Part shown: piece after piece, positions 36,101 through 48,541 of the stretch
How positions within the stretch are numbered: the first letter of the stretch is position 1
How the letters are laid out: the number at the start of each line of letters is the position of its first letter
Source: Diplosphaera chodatii
Lineage: Eukaryota; Chlorophyta; Trebouxiophyceae; Prasiolales; Stichococcaceae
DNA: 64,000 bases
Assembly (NCBI GenBank): GCA_032358165.1
Contig: JAALGY010000023.1
Coordinates: 1,550,001-1,614,000, forward strand
Direction: 5' to 3'
Made by a program: the position numbers and the translations under genes
The notes under the pieces: model-generated
What the model saw: the letters and a program-made list of their open reading frames with translations, nothing else
Told to the model about the DNA's origin: nothing
Databases searched by the model: none

Positions 36101-36525
36101 CTTCTCGCCATACCTGCATGGCGATTGGTTCTTGCGCTGACATTTCATCTTATCGACTCCTGTCGAGTACGTCCTCATCTGACCACGGCACGGTACGTCA
36201 ACAAACGGTGCAGGATCTTCTCTGTAGAGCTACGGATATAGGCTGGTCAACTCACTTCTCCCAGACGAAGCCGTCGTCATGGTCTCTGCTGGCTGAGTGC
36301 GGTCTGACAATGCCGCCGTGGCACGCCTTTACGGGAACCGCACACATGAGTCAGAAGGACTGCGATGATTGTGGCTCATCTACAGATAGCATAGCTTGTG
36401 CAAGGTCTGCACAATTACATGCACAGCACTTCTGCACGCGCAAACACAGCATGCTCACCAAGTTCGGACGCCTGATCGGGATAGACGAGGTGCCCTTTGG
36501 CGGAATGATGACACTCTGCGTGCAT
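33138..36525 (-). CDS. Two-domain WRKY transcription factor (group I-like)
   Basis: The N-terminal WRKY domain starts in the exon at 36303 (HDDGFVWEK) and continues as [18 protein letters not shown], then CIFQGC and an H-S-H ending (GAHSHSKP, about 35850). Zinc ligands C-C-H-H are all present, but the heptad is WEKYGEK. After a Gln/Ala-rich linker (35200-34760), the C-terminal domain reads [32 protein letters not shown], and [10 protein letters not shown]. It has the canonical WRKYGQK and C2H2 ligands, interrupted by the standard WRKY intron before KC. A long low-complexity region follows (34240-33780), then two exons ending in GSWINNLL and [11 protein letters not shown] with TAG at 33138-33140. 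WRKY proteins bind W-box DNA in the nucleus, mainly through the C-terminal domain. The first exon is uncertain: ATG 36525 is a candidate, but its junction phase does not close. Confidence 0.9.
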
Positions 36526-36772
36526 CAGTCAATGGTGTCGATATCCACTCAAGTATATAAGCATAATGCCATGTTTTTCTTGCTGTGCTAAGCCAGCTCA
36601 AGGGTCGGTATGCCATGGTGCGCGCTGTGACCTCCACTCCTAAACACAATGCACGATCGTAACAGAACATAGACAGAATGCGTTCTCAGAACGTTTCAGC
36701 TGCGAGGCAGGAGCGGAGAGCGAAGCTGTCGATTCACCCCCGCCCCTCGGTCGGTGGTCGGTCGGTGACCTC

Positions 36773-37332
36773 CTAGATTACCTCGAAGGCACCGCTGCTG
36801 ACCCGGACGCTGGATCCGCCGGCAACTCCCGCATTGTCCATGCACCGTTGCCGAATGCGGGTCGTGCCGACGCTGTTGGCGCGGAACAGCGGCAGAGGCA
36901 GAGCAATGCCCGTTGTGGGGGAGTGCTCCGCGGCGTGCTGCGCAGCAAACAAGCGGGGACCTATACCCAAAATCATAATACGCCAGAAAAGGCTTCTGGT
37001 GTGGCGAGCAGGGTCATCAGCATCGGTGAGCTTGTGCGCGGGGTGGCTGCTGCTGTAGCTACGACACCATTGATAGGCACTCCGGACCGCAGGCGCACCA
37101 GGCCGATTGGCAGGAAGACCGGAGACTCGAACACACTGGTGTGCGGATGCACTGCCAGCTCCGGTTTGGGCAGCCCCCTGCCGGGCCCCAGCAGCGTCAC
37201 TCTCCCGGTCTGAAACGGAGTCAGGCGCTGCGCCCTTCGGTGCGCGGTCTGAGCCGGGACTGGGGGTCGAATCATGTCTGCTGCGATGCCTGAAGGCGCC
37301 TGCAGCAGCTGCTGCGCTGCTGGGGACGGCAT
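36773..37332 (-). CDS. Hypothetical 144-aa protein
   Basis: Two exons keep phase: 37332-37063 and 36937-36773. They start at a true ATG and end at TAG. The predicted protein begins with an Ala/Pro/Gln-rich stretch and has a mixed region (GRVTLLGPGRGLPKPELAV, SVFESPVFLPIGLVRL). It ends with ALPLPLFRANSVGTTRIRQ and SSVRVSSGAFEVI. I recognise no domain. The donor (GTC|GTAGCT) is weak. The opposite strand and another frame are also open here because of the GC content, so this could be noncoding. It would be head-to-head with MED13. Confidence 0.35.
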
Positions 37333-37914
37333 GTCGCGCTGGCATAGTCACGGCAAGCAGTAGCGTACAACCGATTCAAACGGATCTGGCACCCACACCC
37401 CTTAGAACAAAGCTTTTGGACATGAAACTACGATATTGATGGGATGCAAGCCGCCCTGCCGATGGCGCGATTGGCTGCTTTCGGGAGCGCGCCTGCTGAA
37501 ATTCGTGCTTCAAAGATCAGGGTTTGCAATGCGCGCAGTACAATTCTGTCCGGTGCCGTACAGCAAGAACAGCAACGCAACCTGCAGATTCACAATAGCC
37601 ACATTTGATCCATCCGTTCTGTGATACAACAAGCCACACCTTGACATCTGAGGCGAGGCGATTCTACCGCCACGAAGGTGGCATCTGTCAAACATGCTGT
37701 GCCAAAATGTTGCTACATATGTCGCCGTAGGCCACAGCTCTTGTAAGTGAAGCCCGTTTGACTGGTTGTGCATGGAAGCGTGTGATAAGAGGCTCAGCCT
37801 AGCCTTGATGCGAGCATATTGAGCATCGGTCTCATCTGCCTGTTGTCAACATGTTCAGCTCATGCATATGCCAGCAGTGAGGCACGCTGCTGGCGTGTCG
37901 CCGTTGCCGGCAGC
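37333..37914. promoter_or_regulatory. Upstream of MED13
   Basis: 582 bp between the hypothetical gene and the first MED13 frame. Missing 5' exons of MED13 could lie here, but I see none with MED13 N-terminal content. Confidence 0.35.
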
Positions 37915-40900
37915 ATGTCGCCGCACGCCTCAGCGCATCGGCACCGGCAGGTCGACATTAGAAGCCAGCTGCTCTGCGCGCCCGCGTTTGCCGCACAGCC
38001 GCTAACAAACACCCTGGTCCTGCAGCTGGCCTGCCCGCAGTATGTGCCGCAGCATGGCCAGCAGGCAGCTGCCGACATGCTGTACGCGGACCCACTGGAA
38101 GCCCTGCCGAAGTCTGTCGCTGCGATCCTCCGAGGTCCTGAGCCAGGCGCCGACTTGACGCCAGCAGATTCGAATAAGGGGACTGCATCGGCTACGACAA
38201 TGCCGCCAGCCCCGGGGTTGCTTGGCCACGAGCCTGTCGCAGCTTCACCAAGCACCACGCTTACCACAGCCACCATGCGGCCGGGCAGCAGTGCACCTGG
38301 CCGCCTGGTAAAGCGTGTGCGCCGGGCGGCAGGGCCGCAGCCCAGGCCGCTGCGCTGGCCACCAGATGCCGCGGCTGTGGCGCTGCTGCTGCGCGCCACC
38401 TGCACGCCCTTCGACATCAGCCTCGAGCCCGCGCTGCAGCACCTGGCACCCGCCCCTGAGCCCCTCGACCTGCAGACACCTGCTGCGGCAGAGGAGGAGC
38501 AGCCCTCAGCACCGACGCAGCCGTCCCTGCTGCCGGTGTTCGCACACCCATGCAGCCGCTCCCCGACGCCACAGCAGGCTGCCGTGAGAGGGTGGCAATG
38601 TGCCGCAGAGCTGTAAGCGGATGTTTTGGCCTGCTCGCGAACCAAGGTGACATTAAAACCCGCAATGGAAGAACAGAGTTCCGCCTTGGCAGGTGCTGCG
38701 GGCGTGCACGGACCTCGATGCGGGGCGCCCCTCGGCGGCACGGCAGCTGGCGGTGCCGGCCGTGCTGGCGGGCTACCAGGACGACTGGCTGGAGGTGGCC
38801 CCCACCGCCCTGTCCATGTGGGAGAAGGTACAGCAGCATGCGTGGGCTCGCCTCTGCTAGTTGTGCAGCATCTGACCTTAGAGCCCATCAAACTCCGCCC
38901 TGCAGTGGCGCTCCAACTGCCAGCTTTGCATGCCAGTTTGCAGATGTGATGGCGTGCAGGCGCCGTTCGAGCCGTACGCCTCAGCGAAACCCGTGCTGTA
39001 CTACGTCATTGCCGCCGACGGGGAACGCCAGGCAGCAGGTGCAGAGCCCAGAACCTTGCGCACATAACAGGTCTGTGCATGTGCAGGCCGGTGCCGTGGC
39101 GAGCAACGGCGTGATGCAGGCTGGCAGGGTGCAGACACTCGATCAGCACTACCTAAATGTTCCCACCCTGCCCCTCGCAGAGGAGCTGCTGAGAGAGGTG
39201 TCAGGCGTCTATGCGGCGTGCCGCCTGGGCTCACACGAGCCAGCGCCTGGTGCTGTGTTGACTTTCTCGCCCGGGGACGCCACAGCCCTCTGCATGGATG
39301 CAGACCTGAGCGCTGCCGCAGGTGTCGCCCTGACCTGCATATTCTCTCTGCACTATGCGAGCTCAGCGAAGGCCATATGCAAGTCATAAGCCGCCGTTGA
39401 GTCTTCGTCATGGCAAGTCACCTGTTGACATCTGTTATGAGTTGCCTGCAGGATTGTTGCAGCTGCTGCCAGATGGCGAACAACGGGCGCTGCTGGGTCT
39501 GTGCACTGCGGCGTGCCGTCTGCAGCAGCGGCTGCTGTGTGACCCGCCGCAGCTCAGGTGACACTGCGTGCAATGGACTGAGGAGCATCATGCCAAAATG
39601 CCAGGAGACGGCTGTCCACGAGACGGCTGTGGTGTCACATCATAGTGAGCGCCGTGTGGTGTAAGCGACAGTGTTGTATTGCATTTGGCCAGGTTGCCCA
39701 GCGTGGGGCTGCAGCAGCATCAGAGTGCTTCGGTTGCAGTGTACGTCGTGTGCCCCTCGGCCCACCCTGCGGCGCCAGCAGTCGCCCAGCTGCTCGTGGC
39801 AGCCTGCCTGGCGCCCTGCGTGCCAGAAGCATCAGCAGACGACGCAGCAGCCCATCAGCCTGGCAGCGGCAATGACAGTGCGCACAGCAAGCAAGGTGGA
39901 GCGCCACTGACTGCTGATCCAGTGCAGCCTGCGGCAGCGGCGTCAGCCCCTGAGCTGGACATCGGCTCACCGCAGCCCATGGACACCGCCCCCAGCCATC
40001 AGCCGCCGCAGCCGGCATACTGCACTCTGGGCCACCAGCCGCCCAGCCGCCAAGCGGCTGCAGAAGGCTTACCGCGCGATGCTTCCGCTGCCGCCACAGC
40101 ACAGCAGAGTATGCCACCAGCCAAGCAGTCTGGCAATTGTGCCGCGTCAGAACCGGCAGCCGAGGCAACAGACAAGTACCATGGGGCCGCCCTGCAGACG
40201 CACACCCTTGAGGGTGCTGCCCCTGAGTCACATGCAGATGAGGCATTGGCAGGGTCCCGGCATCCAGACAGCGAGCCGCTCGATGTTGCGATCCAGGTGC
40301 ACCAGTCCGTACAGCTTTGTTGGGTTTGTGGAACTGGTGTTCGAGCAGCGAGGGGGACGCTTCCACTGGTTATTCCAGAACCACCTCCTGCTGTCACAGG
40401 TGGTGTCACGGCGTGCGATGGCGGACATCACGGGCGCGGCCGTGCGGGCGCTGGCGGTTTCGCTCTTTGCCAAGGCGGTGCGCCGCCAGCAGCCCAGAGG
40501 AGTCAGCAGCAGGGCCTCCTCAGCAGACAGGGTACCAAAGAGTGTGCAAGAGGTGGGCAGGCACCAGGATGACAGACACATGCTCCTTTGTGTCTCGTTC
40601 CACACTGTGAGAGGCGTGCGCATGTTCCCTAGTCGGTGACTCCAGTCAACAGGTGCTCCACGAGCCACTGTTCATCCTGGCGCCTGCGCCGCAAATGGCT
40701 TCGCCTGCAGCGGAGTATGCGGGTGCTGCAGCGCCGGTGTCGTCAAGCCAGAGGACGCTGCACTGCTGCTATGCATGCTCACCACATGGCGGGCAGGCGG
40801 CGGTGCTGGTGGCATCAGACCAGTGCGGCGAGCTGCTGCACAGTCAGCTGCTTGCAGGTGAGCCAAATGGAGGCGCATATCGAGTTGACACAGCCACAGA

Positions 40901-42280
40901 AGCGTGCAGATGTATAGTGCAGTACACACAACCGCTCTTGAAGCACGATACCAATGACATCTGCTGAAACTCAGGTGCAGCGGCCCTGGACGACAGTGTC
41001 TCACCGTCAGCTGCTGAGGCTGCCGTCTGCGGCCATGTGTTGTCAGCTGCACTCGACACATGGCATGCAGCATGCAGCGGCGGATCTGTGGTCATGCGCC
41101 GCATCGTCATCGCTCGCTTGGGTGCCATGCCTGCAGCAGAGCAGCAGGTGAAGAGGCACGTGCCAAGTGCTACAGCACAGGAGCTTTGGTGCAGTGACAA
41201 GACGTCTTTTGATGGCACATTTCCGGTTTGTTCTGACCAGTCTTGACAACATGACTAGTCTTGACAACCCCTTGCAGGCGTGGCAGTCGGTCCTGCACAG
41301 CTTCCAGCTGCCATCGCTGCCGACCAGCGGCAGCGTGCAGCTGGAGGACGTGGCAGTGGTTGCAATTCACGCCGACCCGCCCGTCAGGTGTGAAAAAGGG
41401 TGCCTGAGGACACGTGTTGCACAACAGCAGAGGGCATACCTCCCATGTCAACTGTGGGCATACCTCACATGTCAACTATAGGAATACAGTGACATATACT
41501 GACTTGTCATCGCCATGGAAGAGTCTGTGAAGATGACACCATGCTTACAAGCACAGCTGCTTCTGCGTTCAGCACGCAATCGTCCACTGGTTACAATCAT
41601 GTGACAGGCTGCTGCAGCCGTGGGATGACCTGCGGGCCAGCGCATATGCATACCTACACGCAGCCTGCGACGAGCAGTCGGCAGCGACAGTGGTGTGGGC
41701 GCCGCCGTGGCCGCCCGCCGCACCGCTGCTGCCAGGCGAACTCGACACCGTGCGCCTGCTGCATGTAACGCTACATGTGTCACACGCCTTTGCGGCAGCT
41801 GTTGAACAGCCGGATGCCTCGGCGATGAAGACGGCAGGCGGCGAGGTCGCTGGCGTGGGCGGCACGCCAGCTGCAGCGGCAAGCACGCTGTTGCAGGTAG
41901 GCATGTTGTTACATCTGTCATGTTTCACATTTGGCCAGTATAGTCAGTTTATCAGGGTTCGGAGTACAGCAGAACCTCGACTGGAGTGCACACGCTGGTG
42001 AGGTCATGCAGCCTGGCGCAGTTGCCACCACAGAAGAACTTGTCGTGTTGCTGTGCAGGTTGCCGAGCAGCTGCACGGCCTGGCGGTGCTGTCCATGGCG
42101 CACCAGCGCCTGGCACTCGCAGCGCCGCTGGCAGCGGGCGGCCACGGGCTCGGCTGGTGGGGCTGGGCTGCAGAGGACGCACACCTGCCACTGCATGCTG
42201 CCGCTGCACAGCGCGCCCTCGCGTTGCTGGATGCCGCGAGCGGTGGGCTGTCGCTCGGTGCACCGAGAGGCAAAGCCTGA
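37915..42280 (+). CDS. MED13: Mediator complex subunit 13 (MED13), C-terminal part
   Basis: A multi-exon gene ending at TGA 42278-42280. Recognisable MED13 blocks in order are GYQDDWLEVAPTALSMWEK (about 38774-38830), FEPYASAKPVLYYVIAADG (about 38967), LREVSGVYAACRLGSHEPAP (about 39190), VYVVCPSAHPAAPAVAQLL (about 39740), EPLFILAPAP (about 40660) and TLHCCYACSPHGGQAAVLVA, then CGELL (about 40755-40850). The last exon carries LHGLAVLSMAHQRLALAAPL and ends at LSLGAPRGKA. MED13 belongs to the CDK8 kinase module, which docks on and off Mediator to repress or gate transcription in the nucleus. Plant and animal MED13 are about 2000 aa with a conserved N-terminal domain. Here I see only the C-terminal half, beginning with a Pro/Ala-rich stretch. 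The first coding exon is uncertain; ATG 37915 lies in the open frame. Confidence 0.8.
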
Positions 42281-42367
42281 AAAGCGCGTAGTGTATGTGG
42301 GACTGCGCCTTAAGACACGTATCGGTGTTCATCAGCCCAATCAGATCACCGGTGGCTGACGCCTTTT

Positions 42368-42372
42368 TTACA
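42368..42372 (-). terminator. TGTAA poly(A) signal for the ABCB gene
   Basis: ttaca on the + strand, 265 bp beyond the ABC transporter stop. It lies left of the MED13 signal, so the convergent transcripts would overlap by about 80 bp. Confidence 0.45.
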
Positions 42373-42448
42373 GCGTCAAGTTATCAATAGCCATAGGTAG
42401 CAACATGCAACAACTTCTGCTTTCCGTAGCTGTGTTGCCAAAGCTTTT

Positions 42449-42453
42449 TGTAA
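42449..42453 (+). terminator. TGTAA poly(A) signal for MED13
   Basis: TGTAA after a T run, 169 bp beyond the MED13 stop on the same strand. Confidence 0.45.
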
Positions 42454-42636
42454 ATCGCGCTGCCCTTGCAGTTGGACCCAAATTCTTAATGCATCCAAGT
42501 GTGCTGCAATACAGTCCGAAAGGTGTCCAGTGTGGGCGGTTCAATGCTCCAGCGGCTGCCAGCTGGCTGGCCAGACGAGTGCTGCTGTCATCGTGTCACT
42601 CTTGGCAGTCCTAAACGTCGCATCTGCATTTGGTTT

Positions 42637-45600
42637 CTAGGGGGTACGCGTCGCGGCGTGGTCAGGCACGTCGTGTGTCGCCCCGCCGCCCTGCCGCCAC
42701 ATCTCGTCCACAGGCTTCTCCTCGTCCAGGCTCAGCTGCTCCAGGCTCTCCTGCAGCAGCCGCACATACAAGCTTCAATGCACGGAAAGCGTTTGAGAAT
42801 GACAGGTTTGGCATACAGCAATGGTGCCCGGTGCCACTGCCTGTCATAGCCTATCAAGCCACATGGCGCAGCCCTCTGCGGGCAAGGCACAGGCCCGCGA
42901 CTGCGCCCACCATGCTGCGGGTGGTGACCGGGGCCGCGGCCTCGCGCTCGCGCTTGGGGGTCAGCGGCACGATGTTGTCCGCCTCCAGCGTCTCCGCCAC
43001 AGACGCCACGGAGGTGGCCGCCAGTTCAGCCACCTCCTCGTCCTGGCTCTCCTCCGAGTCCGTGGGCTGCAGCATCAGGCGCATGAAAACAAACTCAGTC
43101 TTGGTGGCGTAGGCAACCATTCAGGTCGCCTTCTGATCGCTGAGGAGGTCGCACTGCCCTGCACATGTGGGGTAGGGTATGGATAGCCTACGCATGTGCG
43201 AAATGCGTGCGTGTCAGCAACTCCGCAGGAGGCGGGGCGCACGTCGATGTTGGAGGCGAGGCCGCCGCCGGTCTGGCGGGCGACCATCTTGGCGTAGATG
43301 CCGCCCTGGGCGACCAGGCTGTCGTGGCTGCCCTGCTCCACGATCTGGCCCTTGTCCATCACCAGGATGTCGTGCGCGTTGCGCACGGTCACCAGCCTGC
43401 AGCAGCGCACAGTGGGACGCGGTGCTTCAGCTGGTTCATGCGCTGTCATGACGGGCTGACGGGTGGCGGAGCCTCCTGGATATGCGCTCATGCTGGTTTC
43501 CACAGAAGCCTTCCTTCTACGTTCAGGGCGACATTGCAGCTGCTGGCTGCTGGGACACCGCACATGGCGCTTGAGCGGTGCAGCCACGCCGCACCTGTGG
43601 GCGATCACGAGGCAGGAGCGGGTGGTCTCCTTCATCGCGCGGTCCAGCGCCGACTGCACCTGCGCCTCCGAGGTGGCGTCCAGCGCGCTGGTCGCCTGCA
43701 GTGCACAACAAGCCAAGCGTTGATGAAACCCTGTGCACACTCCATCTGCAAGAGGGACAGGCCACCAGCAGCAGCAGTCCACAGATGCGGCCCTCTGAGT
43801 CCCCTGGCTTGCCACGGGCCGCACCTCGTCAAGGATGAGGAGGCGCGGGTTGCGCACAAGCGCACGCGCAAGCGCGATGCGTTGGCGCTGCCCGCCCGAC
43901 AGCAGCCTGCAGTGTTGCGCCAGCAGCGTGTTGCATGCTGCTGTTGCAAATCTGGCTCAACCCAGTCCAGCTGCACAGCAATGCATGTATGCTGCCCCCA
44001 TGGAGGACCCTGCAGCATGGCATTGCTACACATGCCGCTCCCAGAGTAGCGAGGATGACGGCAGCGGTGACTCACTTGTCGGTGACCATGGTGCGGTAGC
44101 CGCGCGGGAAGGCCATGATGAAGTCGTGGGCATTGGCCATCTTGGCCGCCGCCTCGATCTCGTCGATCGTCACGCTGTCCTCCTCTAAGCCATCTGCATG
44201 GGAGGGTCTGATGCCGTCAGAAAGTACCTTTTCTGGACCCTGTGGGTGAGCAGGCCAGGGAGACGATCAGGTGCTTGTGGTCTCAGGTGCTCCACCACAC
44301 GCATGCTGCACGGGCTCTGTATTCAGAAGACCATCTGACAACGAGAGTTTGCTGTAGCAGCGGCGCACAGGCGATGTTGTCGGCGATGGACATGGACAGC
44401 AGGTGCGGGTCCTGCGGCACGACGCCAATCTGGCGGCGGTACTCCCCCGCATCCACCTCCGTGATGTCCTTTCCGTCTACCAGGATCTGCATCACGACAC
44501 ACCAAGCAGCATGATCAGCATCGGAGCTTGACCCGATCAACCTGAAGGTCACATAGACACCCCAGCGCTCAGTCACAGCACAGGGACAGCACCCAGTACG
44601 CTGGAGAGGCAGCCACATGCTTGAAGGTCAACCGTCAATGCGGGACCGTATGGATCAGAAAGCCCCACCGAGCCGGAGTTGGCGTCGTACAGGCGCTGCA
44701 GCAGCGCCACCAGGGTGGACTTGCCACTGCCGGACAGCCCGACAAGCGCCACCAGCCGCCCCGGCTGCAGCGTCAGGCTCACCTGGACACACGCACACTG
44801 GAGGTGTGCTCGGGACCAGATGGTGGCACTCTCAGCCTGATTTCCCTGAACAGCTCTTTAGTGCGCAACTAGAAGTTCGGACGAGGGCTTGTGGCCATCG
44901 ACCGCCACTGACCTGGTTGAGGCTGAGCACCTCCTGCCGAGTGGGGTACCGGAAGCTGACATCCTTGAACTCCACCTGCAGCAAGCACGTGATGTCCTCA
45001 CTAATACTGGGCTTAGACACAGTAGACACAGATAGGATGCTCCCCAAAGCCTCTGAAGCTGCGTGGATTGTGGCATGGCTGTACCTGGCCAGAGAAAGCG
45101 GGCAGCGGCTTGCCAGGCGCGATCTGGGGGGCTGCCGGGGCATCAAGGTAGCTGATCACACGCTCGCTGGCACCCAGCGCCTCCTGCAACGATGAGCAGT
45201 GGGCGGTTGTGAGCAGCTACGGCGTGCCACTGGTAAGCCAGCCGCTTGCAACTTATGTAGTGAGGTCGGGTGCAGGCCATGTATGTGCACTTGAGTAAGC
45301 AATGCAAGAACGCTGGTCAGTCGGGACACACCATGACTGGGCCCCACTGGTCGCACACTGCGAGGCTGGCGCTGACCACAAAGTCCACGTACTGCACCAA
45401 AACAACCAACTGTAAGGTGGACGAGCTTGACAGCACGGAAGGTGCTGCCTGAACGGGGCGGCTGTGGATGGCACTTGACTTCGGAGCTTGCTGCGGAGGG
45501 CCGCACCATGACGAAAGCCGTCAGCTGCTGGGGTGTGATTTGGCCATTCATGCACTGGAAGCCGCCCACCAGCAGCGTGCACACCTGCGGATGAGGTGCC

Positions 45601-48023
45601 AACCGCCACCATTTAGATCCCTGGACAGCCTATCAGCACCTTGTCTCATGGCAAAATGCTGAAGATGCTGTTGCTCGCTTGTTCGAAACACGTAAGATCA
45701 TCAAAGGTGCTGCATCAGTATCGGCAAATGGCACGGCTCCACACACCATGCTGGCATTGCGACAGGACATTGGAAAGTTTAGTGCTCGCACTTTGGTGAG
45801 GTAGTACAAGCCGCTGTTGGTGGTGAGGTACATGAGGTACGCGGCCGCCTGGCGCACGGACAGGTGCGTCAGCCGCTTCAGCCAGCTGCTGTAGCGCGCC
45901 CCCTCCCGCCGCTCTGTCCCAAAGGTGCGCACTGTTCGTGACAGCGTGAACACCTGCAGCGCATGCAACGGTTCTCACGAATGACGGCTGTGCACTGGCA
46001 AGTCTGACAGAGGCAGGCAATCGCATGCAGGCTTTGCGTAAAACTCACACCCCCCTGTACTACAGCCACTGCTACCTCGTGAGGTACACTGGGTTGCAAA
46101 AGTGGCTGAGAGCAAAGTCAATGGCTGTTGCAGACGATCACAACACCCACCTCCTCAGCAACCTGGCCCGTATCGGCAAGCGCATCCTGGAACAGGCGCT
46201 GCGAACGCCGCTGGAAGGCACCATACCGCAGTGCAACCAGCCACAGCAGGGAGGTCACCGCTGCACACGTGCCTGCAAGGCTGCGACTCATCACCACCAA
46301 GTATGCCGCCCCACCTACAAGAAATTGGCAGCGGTTCAACCCCACAACTAAGCTGTGTGCTCTGCGACCTTTTGCCAGATATTAAGCACTGCTGCCAAAG
46401 CAGTTCCTCATTCACACCGCCCGGCCATGCAGGCTCTCTGGGTGACGCCGCAACATGTTTCCTGCGCATGCTGCCACAAGACGAGCATGGGCACGCACCG
46501 ATGCATTGCATGCCGTTGCGCACGGCAACGTTGATGTTGGTGGCCAGGCAGCGCACAATGGCCTGGCAGTCGCTGCTCAGCCGGGTTGTCAGTGCACCAA
46601 CCTCCTCCTGCAGTCACAATGTGGACGCAAACCATGTCCAATTATACAGAGTCAGGCTCTTGTTACAGCATGAGCAAGAAGCCATCCAGGCAGGGTGCTC
46701 TGCTTGGCACTTGCCACATGCAGGAGCTCTACCTTGTCGAAGAATTCAACTGGCTGCCTCACAAGTGCATCAAAAACTTGACCGCTGCAGGCAGCAAATG
46801 AGAGGATCGCATCCGTCATCGTGTTCATTGTGCTGTGATCTGGTGCTTGCTGCGCAGCAACAGGCAAGCTGTACAACAAGGTCACGAAAGCATGGTGCAG
46901 CACCCACCGCAGCTGCTCCATGAGTCGCGTGGAGAGGATGCTGAACAGAAAGCCGCGCACGCCGGCACAAATCCCATAGCTGAATGCAAAGGCCTGCACA
47001 CCACCAAGAACCAGTTTGTGCCAAATGTGAGCCCGCCAAGTGCCATATCAGCAAACATCGTCACTGCATACACGAGAAAACATCTGGCAAGAGAGGCCCA
47101 AGAGATGCTTACCGCAAGCATCTTCACATTATGGTGGAATGTGCTTGGTGGCAGTTTGTTAGCGACAGAGAAGATTGATGCTGACACAAAATGGGGGATC
47201 AGCAGCTCTGCCAGTGCTGCAAGCGTCTACACAGCACAGACAGAAACTTGTCACGTAATGACCAAGTAACACGTGAGCACATGACAAGTCGACATATTGC
47301 AGTACCCCGCAAACAATCGCTCATGTCACCATGAACACGGAGGCGGTCGCTATGAGCATACGCTCATCCTTGATCAGAAACCAGATCCGCCGCAGAGTAG
47401 CCTTCAAATGCACCGCCTTGGGCAGGTTCCCACTGTCTAGCGCGCCCTAAGTACATGATTCCAGCACATACTCCATCAGTCTCAAGGCCTGGGGTGATCT
47501 GGCACCAGCTAGCCTCATCAAGGTGCTCAGCTGGAAGGCAGCTCAAGATAACATGAACGCATGCTGAGCTGTGATGGCGCAACACAGACCGTCATGGTGC
47601 TCACGCAAACATGCATGCCATGTTCACCGGCATGTGGCCTACGGGTGCGCACACCTTGAGGTCCCACCAGGCCCTCCAGCGTGCCCGCAAGTTCCATGCA
47701 GGAATCTGGGAGTCTGGAATGGGCGGCGGCGAGCCGTCTGCTGGCATGCTGTCAATGCTGATGGCTGCAGCCGACGAGGCCGCAACTGCATAGCTGTGAC
47801 GCCGCGCGATGCGGCTGTGCAGCTGGCGCACATGCTGTGGCGCAGCCTTCAAGCTGCGGAGCCTGGAGCTGTGCACTGGCGCAAGACGCACAAGACCGTC
47901 GTGCCTTGCTGATGGTGAGGCTTTCTGCGCCCTTTGGGGTGCAGACAGCCTGCGGTGTAGCGCAGCATGGCCTCCGAGCAACGGCGAGCTGCACCCAATG
48001 CATGTCTGCTGGTGCACCACCAT
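42637..48023 (-). CDS. TAP-like ABC half transporter, subfamily B, plastid-targeted (ABCB26-like)
   Basis: Starts at ATG 48023 with a long Ala/Ser/Arg leader ([14 protein letters not shown]) that looks plastid-directed. The membrane domain follows: [20 protein letters not shown] (47400), [20 protein letters not shown] (47200), [19 protein letters not shown] helices, [17 protein letters not shown] (46760), [14 protein letters not shown] (46580) and [17 protein letters not shown] (45940). The nucleotide-binding domain shows [15 protein letters not shown], Walker [12 protein letters not shown] (44740), Q-loop [10 protein letters not shown], signature [16 protein letters not shown], Walker B RLLILDE (43850), D-loop SALD and H-loop CLVIAHR. 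One membrane plus one ATPase domain makes it a half transporter that must dimerise. The order and spacing follow Arabidopsis ABCB26 (TAP1). An unusual acidic tail of about 90 residues follows ([30 protein letters not shown]) and stops at TAG 42637. Substrate is unknown. Confidence 0.9.
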
Positions 48024-48541
48024 CCCACGCCCTGCCCTGCAGCTGCCCCACGGAGCGCTGCAGGCGAGCTGAGCAGGTCTACAGTTGCCTGAGACACCTC
48101 GCTAACAGATTCACCGTTCTGCAGCTCGGTTTGGTGATCAACTGCGCGCGTGCCTCGCCAACGCGTCTCACCAGGCAATTCGCCGTGTACAAGGTTCAGT
48201 CGGAGGTGAAAGCTATGCAACGTGCTCACGATGCACGGGCGAGATCGGTTGGTTTCGCTGGCGATGGAATCTACGCCTGAAATCTTCGGCAACGTCCCAA
48301 GGCCACGTGCGCGAATTTCAACTCGATCATCGCAGCTCCGTTGTATGCACTTGTCCTCACCGTCCGAGGCCCTGCTCTCAGGACTCAGCTGTCCCGGGAT
48401 CTTGCAGTCGCGCTGCAGCGTCACCTTCGAGTACCATCGTGCGAGACTCTTTGTCAGTGGGTGCAGGCAGCTTGCGCCAGGTGCATCCACTGTGGCATCA
48501 GCGTGATCGGCTGCAGCGCCTTGCAACGCCACTGTACACAC
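48024..48541. promoter_or_regulatory. Divergent promoter region, ABCB / SPC24
   Basis: 518 bp between ATGs. Overlapping open frames on both strands have no splice-consistent partner. Confidence 0.4.

Larger units (their letters stand above)
42281..42636. other. Convergent 3' intergenic region, MED13 / ABCB
   Basis: 356 bp holding both TGTAA signals in crossed order. No coding content. Confidence 0.5.

Noticed and set aside
36730..36772. CGGTCGGT-rich stretch as a repeat element
   Set aside because: Short simple sequence with no defined unit or flanking duplication.
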